From Hippophae tibetana (lineage: Eukaryota > Streptophyta > Magnoliopsida > Rosales > Elaeagnaceae), in the NCBI GenBank assembly GCA_037013495.1, contig CM072810.1:75066449-75130448 (forward strand): a stretch of DNA of 64,000 nt, given 5' to 3'. Below the pieces are notes generated by a model. The model searched no databases. It worked only from the letters and a program-made list of their open reading frames with translations, and was not told where the DNA came from. Shown piece after piece: positions 1 through 14,000 of the stretch (its first letter is position 1; each line of letters starts with the position of its first letter). A program made the translations under genes and the position numbers.

Positions 1-3000
1 ATGTCTTATTTTTCATTATTATTTTTATGCTTTTTTTTCTTCATGGATGGATTATGCACATTACACAACTAAATAGCCACATTAAAGTTGCATTACGTCT
101 AAGGGTTTGTTCCGTATAAAAGAAAATAATAGCCTTGGGATGGAGGAAGAACTGATAACAATAATGAAATTATTTTTAGGAAGATTATTGCTTTTTTTTC
201 TAGCGTTCTTGATTGAATGCTCGAATTCGACATAGAAAAAGAAGTGATCATCCTTTTTGCCATCACAAGGTTGGGGTATTATGGACTTGTTGATGTTGTT
301 TGTGTCTATGGATTTGCTTTTGTATTTATTTTTGAAACCATCGTATCTTCTTCTTGATCTTTATTTCTGTGTTCAATCAATCTTTGTTCTTCATAAAAAA
401 AGAGTAGGAAAAAGAGGATTGATTATACTCTTCATAGTATTTAAAAAAGAAAATTTGATAAATAATAGTTCCAACCATAAACGGCCATAACTTTTGATGC
501 GTATATGCAAATTACTATTATAATATATCAAGTCGTAACTTGTAACGATTGCTATTATCTTAGCTAGGATGAAGAAGAACCTCATATTTTGTTTTTGTCG
601 CATTTATTCCTTTTTTTTTGCATTGGATTTTGTTCAATGCAACTATAACGAATATTGAGGTGCCGACCAAAAGTGTGTTTAAAAATATTCTAAATATTTT
701 CAATATCTATTAAATATTCTCATGATCATACAAACATACTCATTATCCTTCACAATTTAGTTTTTTGGAATATAAGATTGAAAGATTAGTTTTCGAAGCT
801 ATTGACGTATAGCGATTCTCTTTTTTACTGAATTGTTAAATTTAATATGTCTTATTTTTCATTATTATTTTTATGCTTTTTTTCTTCACGGATGGATTAT
901 GCACATTAGACAACTAAATAGCCACATTAAAGGTGCATTACGTCTAAGGGTTTTTTCCGTATAAAAGAAAATAATAGCCTTGGGATGGAGGAAGAACTGA
1001 TAACAGTAATGAAATTATTTTTAGGAAGATTATTGCTTTTCTTTCTAGGGTTCTTGATTGAATGCTCGAATTCGACATAGAAAAAGAAGTGATCATCCTT
1101 TTTACCATCACGAAGTTGGGGTATTATGGACTTGCTCATGTTGTTTTTGTCTATGGATTTGCTTTTGTATTTATTTTTAAAACCATCGTATCTTCTTCTT
1201 GATCTTTATTTATGTTTTCAATGAATCTTTGTTCTTCATAAAAAAAATAGAAGGAAAAAGAGGATTGCTTGTACCCTTCAGAGTATTAAAAAAAGAAAAT
1301 TTGATAAATAATAGTTACAACTATAAACGGCCAAAACTTTTGACTCTTACATCCAAATTACTATTATAATATATCAAGTCGGAACTTGTAACGATTGCTA
1401 TTATCTGAGCTAGGTTGCAGAAGAACGGCATATTTTGTTTTCGTCGCATCTATTCCTTTTTTTTTTTGCTTTGGATTTTGTTCAATGCAACTATAACGAA
1501 TATTGAGGTGCCGACCAAAAGTGTGTTTAAAAATATTCTAAATATTTTCAATATCTATTAAATATTCTCATGATCATACAAACATACTCATTATCCTTCA
1601 CAATTTATTTTTTTGGAATATAAGATTGAAAGATTAGTTTTCGAAGCTATTGACGTATAGCGATTTTCTTTTTTACTGAATTGTTAAATTTAATATGTCT
1701 TATTTTTCATTATTATTTTTATGCTTTTTTTCTTCACGGATGGATTATGCACATTACACGACTAAATAGCCACATTAAAGTTGCATTATGTCTAAGGGTT
1801 TGTTCCGTATAAAAGATAATAGTAGCCTTGGGATGGAGGAAGAACTTATAACATTAACAAAATTATTTTTTAGGAAGATTATTGCTTTTCTTTCTTGGGT
1901 TCTTGATTGAATGCTCGAATTCGACATAGAAAAAGAAGTGATCATCCTTTTTGCCATCACAAAGTTGGGGTATTATGGACTTGTTCATGTTGTTTTTGTC
2001 TATGGATTTGCTTTTGTATTTATTTTTGAAACCATCGTATCTTCTTCTTGGTCTTTATTTATGTCTTCAATGAATCTTTGTTCTTCATAAAAAAAATAGA
2101 AGGAAAAAAGGGATTGCTTATACCCTTCAGAGTATTAAAAAAAGAAAATTTGATAAATAATAGTTCCAACTATAAACGGCCATAACTTTTGACTCTTACA
2201 TCCAAATTACTATTATAATATATCAAGTCGGAACTTGTAACGATTGCTATTATCTTAGCTAGGTTGCAGAAGAACCGCATATTTGGTTTTTGTCGCATAT
2301 ATTCCTTTTTTGTTTTTGCTTTGGATTTTGTTCAATGCAACTATAACGAATATTGAGGTGTCGACCAAAAGTGTGTTTAAATATATTCTAAATATTTTCA
2401 ATATCTATCAAATATACTCATGAACATACAATTATAGTCATTATCCTTCACAATTTATTGTTTTGGAATATAAAATTGAAAGATTAGTTTTCGAAGCCAT
2501 TTACGTATTGCGATTTTCTTTTTTACTGAATTGTTAAAGTTCATGACTTATTTTTCGTTCTTATTTCTATGCTTTTTTTTCTTCACGGATGGATTATGCA
2601 CATTACACAACTAAATAGCCACATTAAAGTTGCATTACGTCTAAGGGTTTTTTCCGTATAAAAGAAAATAATAGCCTTGGGATGGAGGAAGAACTGATAA
2701 CAATAATGAAATTATTTTTAGGAAGATTATTGCTTTTCTTTCTGGGGTTCTTGATTGAATGCCCGAATTCGACATAGAAAAAGAAGTGATCATCCTTTTT
2801 GCCATCACAAAGTTGGGGTATTATGGACTTGTTCTGTTGTTTTTGTCTATGGATTTGGTTTTGTATTTATTTTTAAAACCATCGTATCTTCTTCTTGATC
2901 TTTATTTATGTGTTCAATCAATCTTTGTTCTTCATAAAAAAAGAGTAGGAAAAAGAGGATTGATTATACTCTTCATAGTATTTAAAAAAGAAAATTCGAT

Positions 3001-4234
3001 AAAAAATAGTTCCAACGATAAACGGCCATAATTTTTTACTCTTACCTCCAAAGTACTATTATAATATATCAAGTCGGAACTTGTAACGATTGCTATTATC
3101 TGAGCTAGGTTGCAGAAGAACCTCATATTTGGTTTTTGTCGCATATATTCCTTTTTTCTTTTTGCTTTGGATTTTGTTCAATGCAACTATAACGAATATT
3201 GAGGTGTCTACCAAAAGTGTGTTTAAATATATTCTAAATATTTTTAATATCTATCAAATATTCTCATGATCATACAATTATACTCATTATCCTTCACAAT
3301 TTATTTTTTTGGAATATAAAATTGAAAGATTAGTTTTCAAAGCCATTTATGTATTGCGATTTTCTTTTTTACTGAATTGTTAAAGTTCATGTCTTATTTT
3401 TCATTATTATTTTTATGCTTTTTTTTCTTCACGGATGGATTATGCACATTACACAACTAAATAGCCACATAAAAGTTGCATTACGTCTAAGGGTTTATTC
3501 CGTATAAAAGAAAATAATATCCTTGGGATGGAGGAAGAACTGATAACAATAATGAAATTATTTTTAGGAAGATTATTGCTTTTTTTTCTAGCGTTCTTGA
3601 TTAAATGCTCGAATTCGACATAGAAAAAGAAGTGATCATCCTTTTTGCCATCACAAGGTTGGGGTATTATGGACTTGTTGATGTTGTTTGTGTCTATGGA
3701 TTTGCTTTTGTATTTATTTTTGAAACCATCGTATCTTCTTCTTGATCTTTATTTCTGTGTTCAATCAATCTTTGTTCTTCATAAAAAAAGAGTAGGAAAA
3801 AGTGGATTGATTATACTCTTCATAGTATTTAAAAAAGAAAATTTGATAAATAATAGTTCCAACTATAAACGGCCAAAACTTTTGACTCTTACATCCAAAT
3901 TACTATTATAATATATCAAGTCGGAACTTGTAACGATTGCTATTATCTGAGCTGGGTTGCAGAAGAACGGCATATTTTGTTTTTGTCGCATATATTCCTT
4001 TTTTTTTGCTTTGGATTTTTTTCAATGCAACTATAACGAATATTGAGGTGCCGATCAAAAGTGTGTTTAAAAATATTCTAAATATTTTCAATATCTATTA
4101 AATATTCTCATGATCATACAAACATACTCATTATCCTTCACAATTTATTTTTTTGGAATATAAGATTGAAAGATTAGTTTTCGAAGCTATTGACGTATAG
4201 CGAATTTCTTTTTTACTGAATTGTTAAATTTAAT
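1..4234 (+). repeat. Monomers 1-5, irregular short-subfamily stretch
   Basis: These five monomers do not follow the A/B alternation seen later: heads 2 and 3 are type A, while 4 and 5 are type B. Monomers 1 and 5 are close relatives 3388 bp (four monomers) apart; both read ttgatgttgtttgtgtctatgg where others have tttttgtc. Monomer 3 (1695) resembles monomers 6 (4235) and 10 (7610), all with agataatagtagcc and taacattaac. A four-monomer offset thus exists here in an older, more diverged form than the clean copy that follows. I see no non-satellite sequence. Confidence 0.85.
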
Positions 4235-4334
4235 ATGTCTTATTTTTCATTATTATTTTTATGCTTTTTTTCTTCACGGATGGATTATGCACATTACACG
4301 AGTAAATAGCCACATTAAAATTGCATTATATCTA

Positions 4335-7300
4335 AGGGTTTGTTCCGTATAAAAGATAATAGTAGCCTTGGGATGGAGGAAGAACTTATAACATTAACGA
4401 AATTATTTTTTAGGAAGATTATTGCTTTTCTTTCTTGGGTTCTTGATTGAATGCTCGAATTCGACATAGAAAAAGAAGTGATCATCCTTTTTGCCATCAC
4501 AAAGTTGGGGTATTATGGACTTGTTCATGTTGTTTTTGTCTATGGATTTGCTTTTGTATTTATTTTTGAAACCATCGTATCTTCTTCTTGATCTTTATTT
4601 ATGTCTTCAATGAATCTTTGTTCTTCATAAAAAAAATAGAAGGAAAATGAGGATTGCTTAGACCCTTCAGAGTATTAAAAAACGAAAATTTGATAAATAA
4701 TAGTTCCAACTATAAACGGCCATAACCTTTGAGTCGTACATCCAAATTACTATTATAATATATCAAGTCGGAACTTGTAACGATTGCTATTATCTGAGCT
4801 AGGTTGCAGAAGAACCGCATATTTGGTTTTTGTCGCATATATTCCTTTTTTTTTTTGCTTTGGATTTTGTTCAATGCAACTATAACGAATATTGAGGTGT
4901 CGACCAAAAGTGTGTTTAAATATATTCTAAATATTTTCAATATCTATCAAATATTCTCATGATCATACAATTATACTCATTATCCTTCACAATTTATTGT
5001 TTTGGAATATAAAATTGAAAGATTAGTTTTCGAAGCCATTTACGTATTGCGATTTTCTTTTTTACTGAATTGTTAAAGTTCATGTCTTATTTTTCATTAT
5101 TATTTTTATGCTTTTTTTTTCTTCACGGATGGATTATGCACATTACACAACCAAATAGCCACCTGAAAGTTGCATTACGTCTAAGGGTTTTTTCCGTATA
5201 AAAGAAAATAATAGCCTTGGGATGGAGGAAGAACTGATTACAATAATGAAATTATTTTTAGGAAGATTATTGCTTTTTTTTTCTAGCGTTCTTGATTGAA
5301 TGCTCGAATTTGACATAGAAAAAGAACTGATCATCCTTTTTGCCATCACAAGGTTGGGGTATTATGGACTTGTTGATGTTGTTTGTGTCTATGGATTTTC
5401 TTTTGTATTTATTATTGAAACCATCGTATCTTCTTCTTGATCTTTATTTATGTGTTCAATCAATCTTTGTTCTTCATAAAAAACAGGATTGATTATACTC
5501 CTCATAGTATTTAAAAAAGAAAATTTGATAAATAATAGTTCCAACGATAAACGGCCATAATTTTTGATGCGTATATGCAAATTACTATTATAATATATCA
5601 AGTCGTAACTTGTAACTACATCTATTATGTTAGCTAGGTTGTAGAAGAACCTCATATTTTGTTTTTGTCGCATTTATTCCTTTTTTTTTTGCTTTGGATT
5701 TTGTTCAATGCAACTATAACGAATATTGAGGTGCCGACCAAAAGTGTGTTTAAAAATATTCTAAATATTTTCAATATCTATCAAATATTCTCATGATCAT
5801 ACAAACATACGCATTATCCTTCACAATTTATTTTTTTGGAATATAAGATTGAAAGATTAGTTTTCGAAGCTATTGACGTATAGCGATTTTCTTTTTTACT
5901 GAATTGTTAAATTTAATATGTCTTATTTTTCATTATTATTTTTATGCTTTTTTTCTTTACGGATGGATTATGCATATTACACGACTAAATAGCCACATTA
6001 AAGTTGCATTATGTCTAAGGGTTTGTTCCGTATAAAATAAAATAATAGCCTTGGGATGGAGGAAGAACTGATAACAGTAATGAAATTATTTTTAGGAAGA
6101 TTATTGCTTTTCTTTCTGGGGTTCTTGATTGAATGCTCGAATTCGACATAGAAAAAGAAGTGATCATCCTTTTTACCATCACAAAGTTGGGGTATTATGG
6201 ACTTGTTCTTGTTGTTTTTGTCTATGGATTTGCTTTTGTATTTATATTTGAAACCATCGTATCTTCTTCTTGATCTTTATTTATATGTTCTATCAATCCT
6301 TGTTCTTCATAAAAAAAAGAGTAGGAAAAAGAGGATTGATTATACTCTTCATAGTATTTAAAAAAGAAAATTTGATAAATAATAGTTCCAACTATAAACG
6401 GCCATAACTTTTGACTCGTACATCCAAATTACTATTATAATATATCAAGTCGGAACTTGTAACGATTGCTATTATCTGAGCTAGGTTGCAGAAGAACCTC
6501 ATATTTTGTTTTTGTCGCATATTTTACTTTTTTTTTTGCTTTGGATTTTGTTCAATGCAACTATAACGAATATTGAGGTGTCTACCAAAAGTGTGTTTAA
6601 ATATATTCTAAATATTTTTAATATCTATCAAATATTCTCATGATCATAAAAATATACTCATTATCCTTCACAATTTATTGTTTTGGAATATAAAATTGAA
6701 AGATTAGTTTTCGAAGCCATTTACGTATTGCGATTTTCTTTTTTAGTGAATTGTTAAAGTTCATGTCTTATTTTTCATTATTATTTTTATGCTTTTTTTT
6801 CTTCACGGATGGATTATGCACATTACACAACTAAATAGCCACATTAAAGTTGCATTACGTCTAAGGGTTTTTTCCATATAAAAGAAAATAATAACCTTGG
6901 GATGGAGGAAGAACTGATAACAATAATGAAATTATTTTTAGGAAGATTATTGCTTTTTTTTCTAGCGTTCTTGATTGAATGCTCGAATTTGACATAGAAA
7001 AAGAAGTGATCATCCTTTTTGCCATCACAAGGTTGGGGTATTATGGACTTGTTGATGTTGTTTGTGTCTATGGATTTGCTTTTGTATTTCTTTTTGAAAC
7101 CATTGTATCTTCTTCTTGGTCTTTATTTCTGTGTTCAATCAATCTTTGTTCTTCATAAAAAAAGAGTAGGAAAAAGATGATTGATTATACTACTCATAGT
7201 ATTTAAAAAAGAAAATTTGATAAATAATAGTTCCAACTATAAACGGCCATAACTTTTGATGCGTATATGCAAATACTATTATAATATATCAAGTCGTAAC

Positions 7301-7709
7301 TTGTAACGATTGCTATTATCTTAGCTAGGTTGTAGAAGAACCTCATATTTTGTTTTTGTCGCATTTATTCCTTTTTTTTTTTGCTTTGGATTTTGTTCAA
7401 TGCAACTATAACGGATATTGAGGTGCCGACCAAAAGTGTGTTTAAAAATATTCTAAATATTTTCAATATCTATCAAATATTCTCATGATCATACAAACAT
7501 ACTCATTATCCTTCACAATTTATTTTTTTGGAATATAAGATTGAAAGATTAGTTTTCGAAGCTATTGACGTATAGCGATTTTCTTTTTTACTGAATTGTT
7601 AAATTTAATATGTCTTATTTTTCATTATTATTTTTATGCTTTTTTTCTTCACGGATGGATTATGCATATTACACGACTAAATAGCCACATTAAAGTTGCA
7701 TTATGTCTA
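4335..7709 (+). repeat. Four-monomer HOR, copy 1 (3375 bp)
   Basis: From about 4335 the sequence is almost identical to that 3375 bp downstream, covering most of monomer 6 and all of 7, 8 and 9. Both copies share private variants: the short (836 bp) second monomer, ggaaaatgaggattgc, gaaccgcatatttgg and taactacatctattatg. The first 100 bases of monomer 6 do not match monomer 10 as well (acacgag against acacgac; ttaaaattgcattatatc against ttaaagttgcattatgtc). That places the left edge inside the monomer near 4335 rather than at the arbitrary monomer start. Confidence 0.85.
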
Positions 7710-10700
7710 AGGGTTTGTTCCGTATAAAAGATAATAGTAGCCTTGGGATGGAGGAAGAACTTATAACATTAACGAAATTATTTTTTAGGAAGATTATTGC
7801 TTTTCTTTCTTGGGTTCTTGATTGAATGCTCGAATTCGACATAGAAAAAGAAGTGATCATCCTTTTTGCCATCACAAAGTTGGGGTATTATGGACTTGTT
7901 CATGTTGTTTTTGTCTATGGATTTGCTTTTGTATTTATTTTTGAAACCATCGTATCTTCTTCTTGATCTTTATTTATGTCTTCAATGAATCTTTGTTCTT
8001 CATAAAAAAAATAGAAGGAAAATGAGGATTGCTTAGACCCTTCAGAGTATTAAAAAACGAAAATTTGATAAATAATAGTTCCAACTATAAACGGCCATAA
8101 CCTTTGAGTCGTACATCCAAATTACTATTATAATATATCAAGTCGGAACTTGTAACGATTGCTATTATCTGAGCTAGGTTGCAGAAGAACCGCATATTTG
8201 GTTTTTGTCGCATATATTCCTTTTTTTTTTTGCTTTGGATTTTGTTCAATGCAACTATAACGAATATTGAGGTGTCGACCAAAAGTGTGTTTAAATATAT
8301 TCTAAATATTTTCAATATCTATCAAATATTCTCATGATCATACAATTATACTCATTATCCTTCACAATTTATTGTTTTGGAATATAAAATTGAAAGATTA
8401 GTTTTCGAAGCCATTTACGTATTGCGATTTTCTTTTTTACTGAATTGTTAAAGTTCATGTCTTATTTTTCATTATTATTTTTATGCTTTTTTTTTCTTCA
8501 CGGATGGATTATGCACATTACACAACCAAATAGCCACCTGAAAGTTGCATTACGTCTAAGGGTTTTTTCCGTATAAAAGAAAATAATAGCCTTGGGATGG
8601 AGGAAGAACTGATTACAATAATGAAATTATTTTTAGGAAGATTATTGCTTTTTTTTTCTAGCGTTCTTGATTGAATGCTCGAATTTGACATAGAAAAAGA
8701 ACTGATCATCCTTTTTGCCATCACAAGGTTGGGGTATTATGGACTTGTTGATGTTGTTTGTGTCTATGGATTTTCTTTTGTATTTATTATTGAAACCATC
8801 GTATCTTCTTCTTGATCTTTATTTATGTGTTCAATCAATCTTTGTTCTTCATAAAAAACAGGATTGATTATACTCCTCATAGTATTTAAAAAAGAAAATT
8901 TGATAAATAATAGTTCCAACGATAAACGGCCATAATTTTTGATGCGTATATGCAAATTACTATTATAATATATCAAGTCGTAACTTGTAACTACATCTAT
9001 TATGTTAGCTAGGTTGTAGAAGAACCTCATATTTTGTTTTTGTCGCATTTATTCCTTTTTTTTTTGCTTTGGATTTTGTTCAATGCAACTATAACGAATA
9101 TTGAGGTGCCGACCAAAAGTGTGTTTAAAAATATTCTAAATATTTTCAATATCTATCAAATATTCTCATGATCATACAAACATACGCATTATCCTTCACA
9201 ATTTATTTTTTTGGAATATAAGATTGAAAGATTAGTTTTCGAAGCTATTGACGTATAGCGATTTTCTTTTTTACTGAATTGTTAAATTTAATATGTCTTA
9301 TTTTTCATTATTATTTTTATGCTTTTTTTCTTTACGGATGGATTATGCATATTACACGACTAAATAGCCACATTAAAGTTGCATTATGTCTAAGGGTTTG
9401 TTCCGTATAAAATAAAATAATAGCCTTGGGATGGAGGAAGAACTGATAACAGTAATGAAATTATTTTTAGGAAGATTATTGCTTTTCTTTCTGGGGTTCT
9501 TGATTGAATGCTCGAATTCGACATAGAAAAAGAAGTGATCATCCTTTTTACCATCACAAAGTTGGGGTATTATGGACTTGTTCTTGTTGTTTTTGTCTAT
9601 GGATTTGCTTTTGTATTTATATTTGAAACCATCGTATCTTCTTCTTGATCTTTATTTATATGTTCTATCAATCCTTGTTCTTCATAAAAAAAAGAGTAGG
9701 AAAAAGAGGATTGATTATACTCTTCATAGTATTTAAAAAAGAAAATTTGATAAATAATAGTTCCAACTATAAACGGCCATAACTTTTGACTCGTACATCC
9801 AAATTACTATTATAATATATCAAGTCGGAACTTGTAACGATTGCTATTATCTGAGCTAGGTTGCAGAAGAACCTCATATTTTGTTTTTGTCGCATATTTT
9901 ACTTTTTTTTTTGCTTTGGATTTTGTTCAATGCAACTATAACGAATATTGAGGTGTCTACCAAAAGTGTGTTTAAATATATTCTAAATATTTTTAATATC
10001 TATCAAATATTCTCATGATCATAAAAATATACTCATTATCCTTCACAATTTATTGTTTTGGAATATAAAATTGAAAGATTAGTTTTCGAAGCCATTTACG
10101 TATTGCGATTTTCTTTTTTAGTGAATTGTTAAAGTTCATGTCTTATTTTTCATTATTATTTTTATGCTTTTTTTTCTTCACGGATGGATTATGCACATTA
10201 CACAACTAAATAGCCACATTAAAGTTGCATTACGTCTAAGGGTTTTTTCCATATAAAAGAAAATAATAACCTTGGGATGGAGGAAGAACTGATAACAATA
10301 ATGAAATTATTTTTAGGAAGATTATTGCTTTTTTTTCTAGCGTTCTTGATTGAATGCTCGAATTTGACATAGAAAAAGAAGTGATCATCCTTTTTGCCAT
10401 CACAAGGTTGGGGTATTATGGACTTGTTGATGTTGTTTGTGTCTATGGATTTGCTTTTGTATTTCTTTTTGAAACCATTGTATCTTCTTCTTGGTCTTTA
10501 TTTCTGTGTTCAATCAATCTTTGTTCTTCATAAAAAAAGAGTAGGAAAAAGATGATTGATTATACTACTCATAGTATTTAAAAAAGAAAATTTGATAAAT
10601 AATAGTTCCAACTATAAACGGCCATAACTTTTGATGCGTATATGCAAATACTATTATAATATATCAAGTCGTAACTTGTAACGATTGCTATTATCTTAGC

Positions 10701-11085
10701 TAGGTTGTAGAAGAACCTCATATTTTGTTTTTGTCGCATTTATTCCTTTTTTTTTTTTGCTTTGGATTTTGTTCAATGCAACTATAACGGATATTGAGGT
10801 GCCGACCAAAAGTGTGTTTAAAAATATTCTAAATATTTTCAATATCTATCAAATATTCTCATGATCATACAAACATACTCATTATCCTTCACAATTTATT
10901 TTTTTGGAATATAAGATTGAAAGATTAGTTTTCGAAGCTATTGACGTATAGCGATTTTCTTTTTTACTGAATTGTTAAATTTAATATGTCTTATTTTTCA
11001 TTATTATTTTTATGCTTTTTTTCTTCACGGATGGATTATGCATATTACACGACTAAATAGCCACATTAAAGTTGCATTATGTCTA
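7710..11085 (+). repeat. Four-monomer HOR, copy 2 (about 3376 bp)
   Basis: Direct tandem copy of the preceding block, holding monomers 10-13. The offset grows from 3375 to 3376 at the T-tract near 10745, which has one more T than its partner near 7371. The right edge falls near 11085: monomer 14 then continues with ccgtataaaataaaat, as in monomers 8 and 12, whereas monomers 6 and 10 have ccgtataaaagataat. The boundary lies at the same position inside the monomer as the left edge, as expected for one in-register unequal exchange. Confidence 0.85.
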
Positions 11086-14000
11086 AGGGTTTGTTCCGTA
11101 TAAAATAAAATAATAGCCTTGGGATGGAGGAAGAACTGATAACAGTAATGAAATTATTTTTAGGAAGATTATTGCTTTTCTTTCTGGGGTTCTTGATTGA
11201 ATGCTCGAATTCGACATAGAAAAAGAAGTGATCATCCTTTTTACCATCACAAAGTTGGGGTATTATGGACTTGTTCATGTTGTTTTTGTCTATGGATTTG
11301 CTTTTGTATTTATATTTGAAACCATCGTATCTTCTTCTTGATCTTTATTTATATGTTCTATCAATCCTTGTTCTTCATAAAAAAAAGAGTAGGAAAAATA
11401 GGATTGATTATACTCTTCATAGTATTTAAAAAAGAAAATTTGATAAATAATAGTTCCAACTATAAACGGCCATAACTTTTGACTCGTACATCCAAATTAC
11501 TATTATAATATATCAAGTCGGAACTTGTAACGATTGCTATTATCTGAGCTAGGTTGCAGAAGAACTTCATATTTTGTTTTTGTCGCATATTTTACTCTTT
11601 TTTTTGCTATGGATTTTGTTCAATGCAACTATAACGAATATTGAGGTGTCTACCAAAAGTGTGTTTAAATATATTCTAAATATTTTTAATATCTATCAAA
11701 TATTCTCATGATCATAAAAATATACTCATTATCCTTCACAATTTATTGTTTTGGAATATAAAATTGAAAGATTAGTTTTCGAAGCCATTTACGTATTGCG
11801 ATTTTCTTTTTTAGTGAATTGTTAAAGTTCATGTCTTATTTTTCATTATTATTTTTATGCTTTTTTTTCTTCACGGATGGATTATGCACGTTACACAACT
11901 AAATAGCCACATTAAAGTTGCATTACGTCTAAGGGTTTTTTCCATATAAAAGAAAATAATAACCTTGGGATGGAGGAAGAACTGATAACAATAATGAAAT
12001 TATTTTTAGGAAGATTATTGCTTTTTTTTCTAGCGTTCTTGATTGAATGCTCGAATTTGACATAGAAAAAGAAGTGATCATCCTTTTTGCCATCACAAGG
12101 TTGGGGTATTATGGACTTGTTGATGTTGTTTGTGTCTATGGATTTGCTTTTGTATTTCTTTTTGAAACCATTGTATCTTCTTCTTGGTCTTTATTTCTGT
12201 GTTCAATCAATCTTTGTTCTTCATAAAAAAAGAGTAGGAAAAAGATGATTGATTATACTCCTCATAGTATTTAAAAAAGAAAATTTGATAAATAATAGTT
12301 CCAACTATAAACGGCCATAACTTTTGATGCGTATATGCAAATACTATTATAATATATCAAGTCGTAACTTGTAACGATTGCTATTATCTTAGCTAGGTTG
12401 TAGAAGAACCTCATATTTTGTTTTTGTCGCATTTATTCCTTTTTTTTTTGCTTTGGATTTTGTTCAATGCAACTATAACGGATATTGAGGTGCCGACCAA
12501 AAGTGTGTTTAAAAATATTCTAAATATTTTCAATATCTATCAAATATTCTCATGATCATACAAACATACTCATTATCCTTCACAATTTATTTTTTTGGAA
12601 TATAAGGTTGAAAGATTAGTTTTCGAAGCTATTGACGTATAGCGATTTTCTTTTTTACTGAATTGTTAAATTTAATATGTCTTATTTTTCATTATTATTT
12701 TTATGCTTTTTTTCTTCACGGATGGATTATGCATATTACACGACTAAATAGCCACATTAAAGTTGCATTATGTCTAAGGGTTTGTTCCGTATAAAATAAA
12801 ATAATAGCCTTGGGATGGAGGAAGAACTGATAACAGTAATGAAATTATTTTTAGGAAGATTATTGCTTTTCTTTCTGGGGTTCTTGATTGAATGCTCGAA
12901 TTCGACATAGAAAAAGAAGTGATCATCCTTTTTACCATCACAAAGTTGGGGTATTATGGACTTGTTCATGTTGTTTTTGTCTATGGATTTGCTTTTGTAT
13001 TTATATTTGAAACCATCGTATCTTCTTCTTGATCTTTATTTATATGTTCTATCAATCCTTGTTCTTCATAAAAAAAAGAGTAGGAAAAATAGGATTGATT
13101 ATACTCTTCATAGTATTTAAAAAAGAAAATTTGATAAATAATAGTTCCAACTATAAACGGCCATAACTTTTGACTCGTACATCCAAATTACTATTATAAT
13201 ATATCAAGTCGGAACTTGTAACGATTGCTATTATCTGAGCTAGGTTGCAGAAGAACTTCATATTTTGTTTTTGTCGCATATTTTACTCTTTTTTTTGCTA
13301 TGGATTTTGTTCAATGCAACTATAACGAATATTGAGGTGTCTACCAAAAGTGTGTTTAAATATATTCTAAATATTTTTAATATCTATCAAATATTCTCAT
13401 GATCATAAAAATATACTCATTATCCTTCACAATTTATTGTTTTGGAATATAAAATTGAAAGATTAGTTTTCGAAGCCATTTACGTATTGCGATTTTCTTT
13501 TTTAGTGAATTGTTAAAGTTCATGTCTTATTTTTCATTATTATTTTTATGCTTTTTTTTCTTCACGGATGGATTATGCACGTTACACAACTAAATAGCCA
13601 CATTAAAGTTGCATTACGTCTAAGGGTTTTTTCCATATAAAAGAAAATAATAACCTTGGGATGGAGGAAGAACTGATAACAATAATGAAATTATTTTTAG
13701 GAAGATTATTGCTTTTTTTTCTAGCGTTCTTGATTGAATGCTCGAATTTGACATAGAAAAAGAAGTGATCATCCTTTTTGCCATCACAAGGTTGGGGTAT
13801 TATGGACTTGTTGATGTTGTTTGTGTCTATGGATTTGCTTTTGTATTTCTTTTTGAAACCATTGTATCTTCTTCTTGGTCTTTATTTCTGTGTTCAATCA
13901 ATCTTTGTTCTTCATAAAAAAAGAGTAGGAAAAAGATGATTGATTATACTCCTCATAGTATTTAAAAAAGAAAATTTGATAAATAATAGTTCCAACTATA

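Noticed and set aside
257-490. Plus-strand open frame beginning MPSQGWGIMD, seen in most monomers (for example 24108-24317, 48166-48375)
   Set aside because: It recurs because the monomer recurs. No recognisable domain or ribosome-binding context, the frame breaks freely between types, and it overlaps open frames on the other strand.
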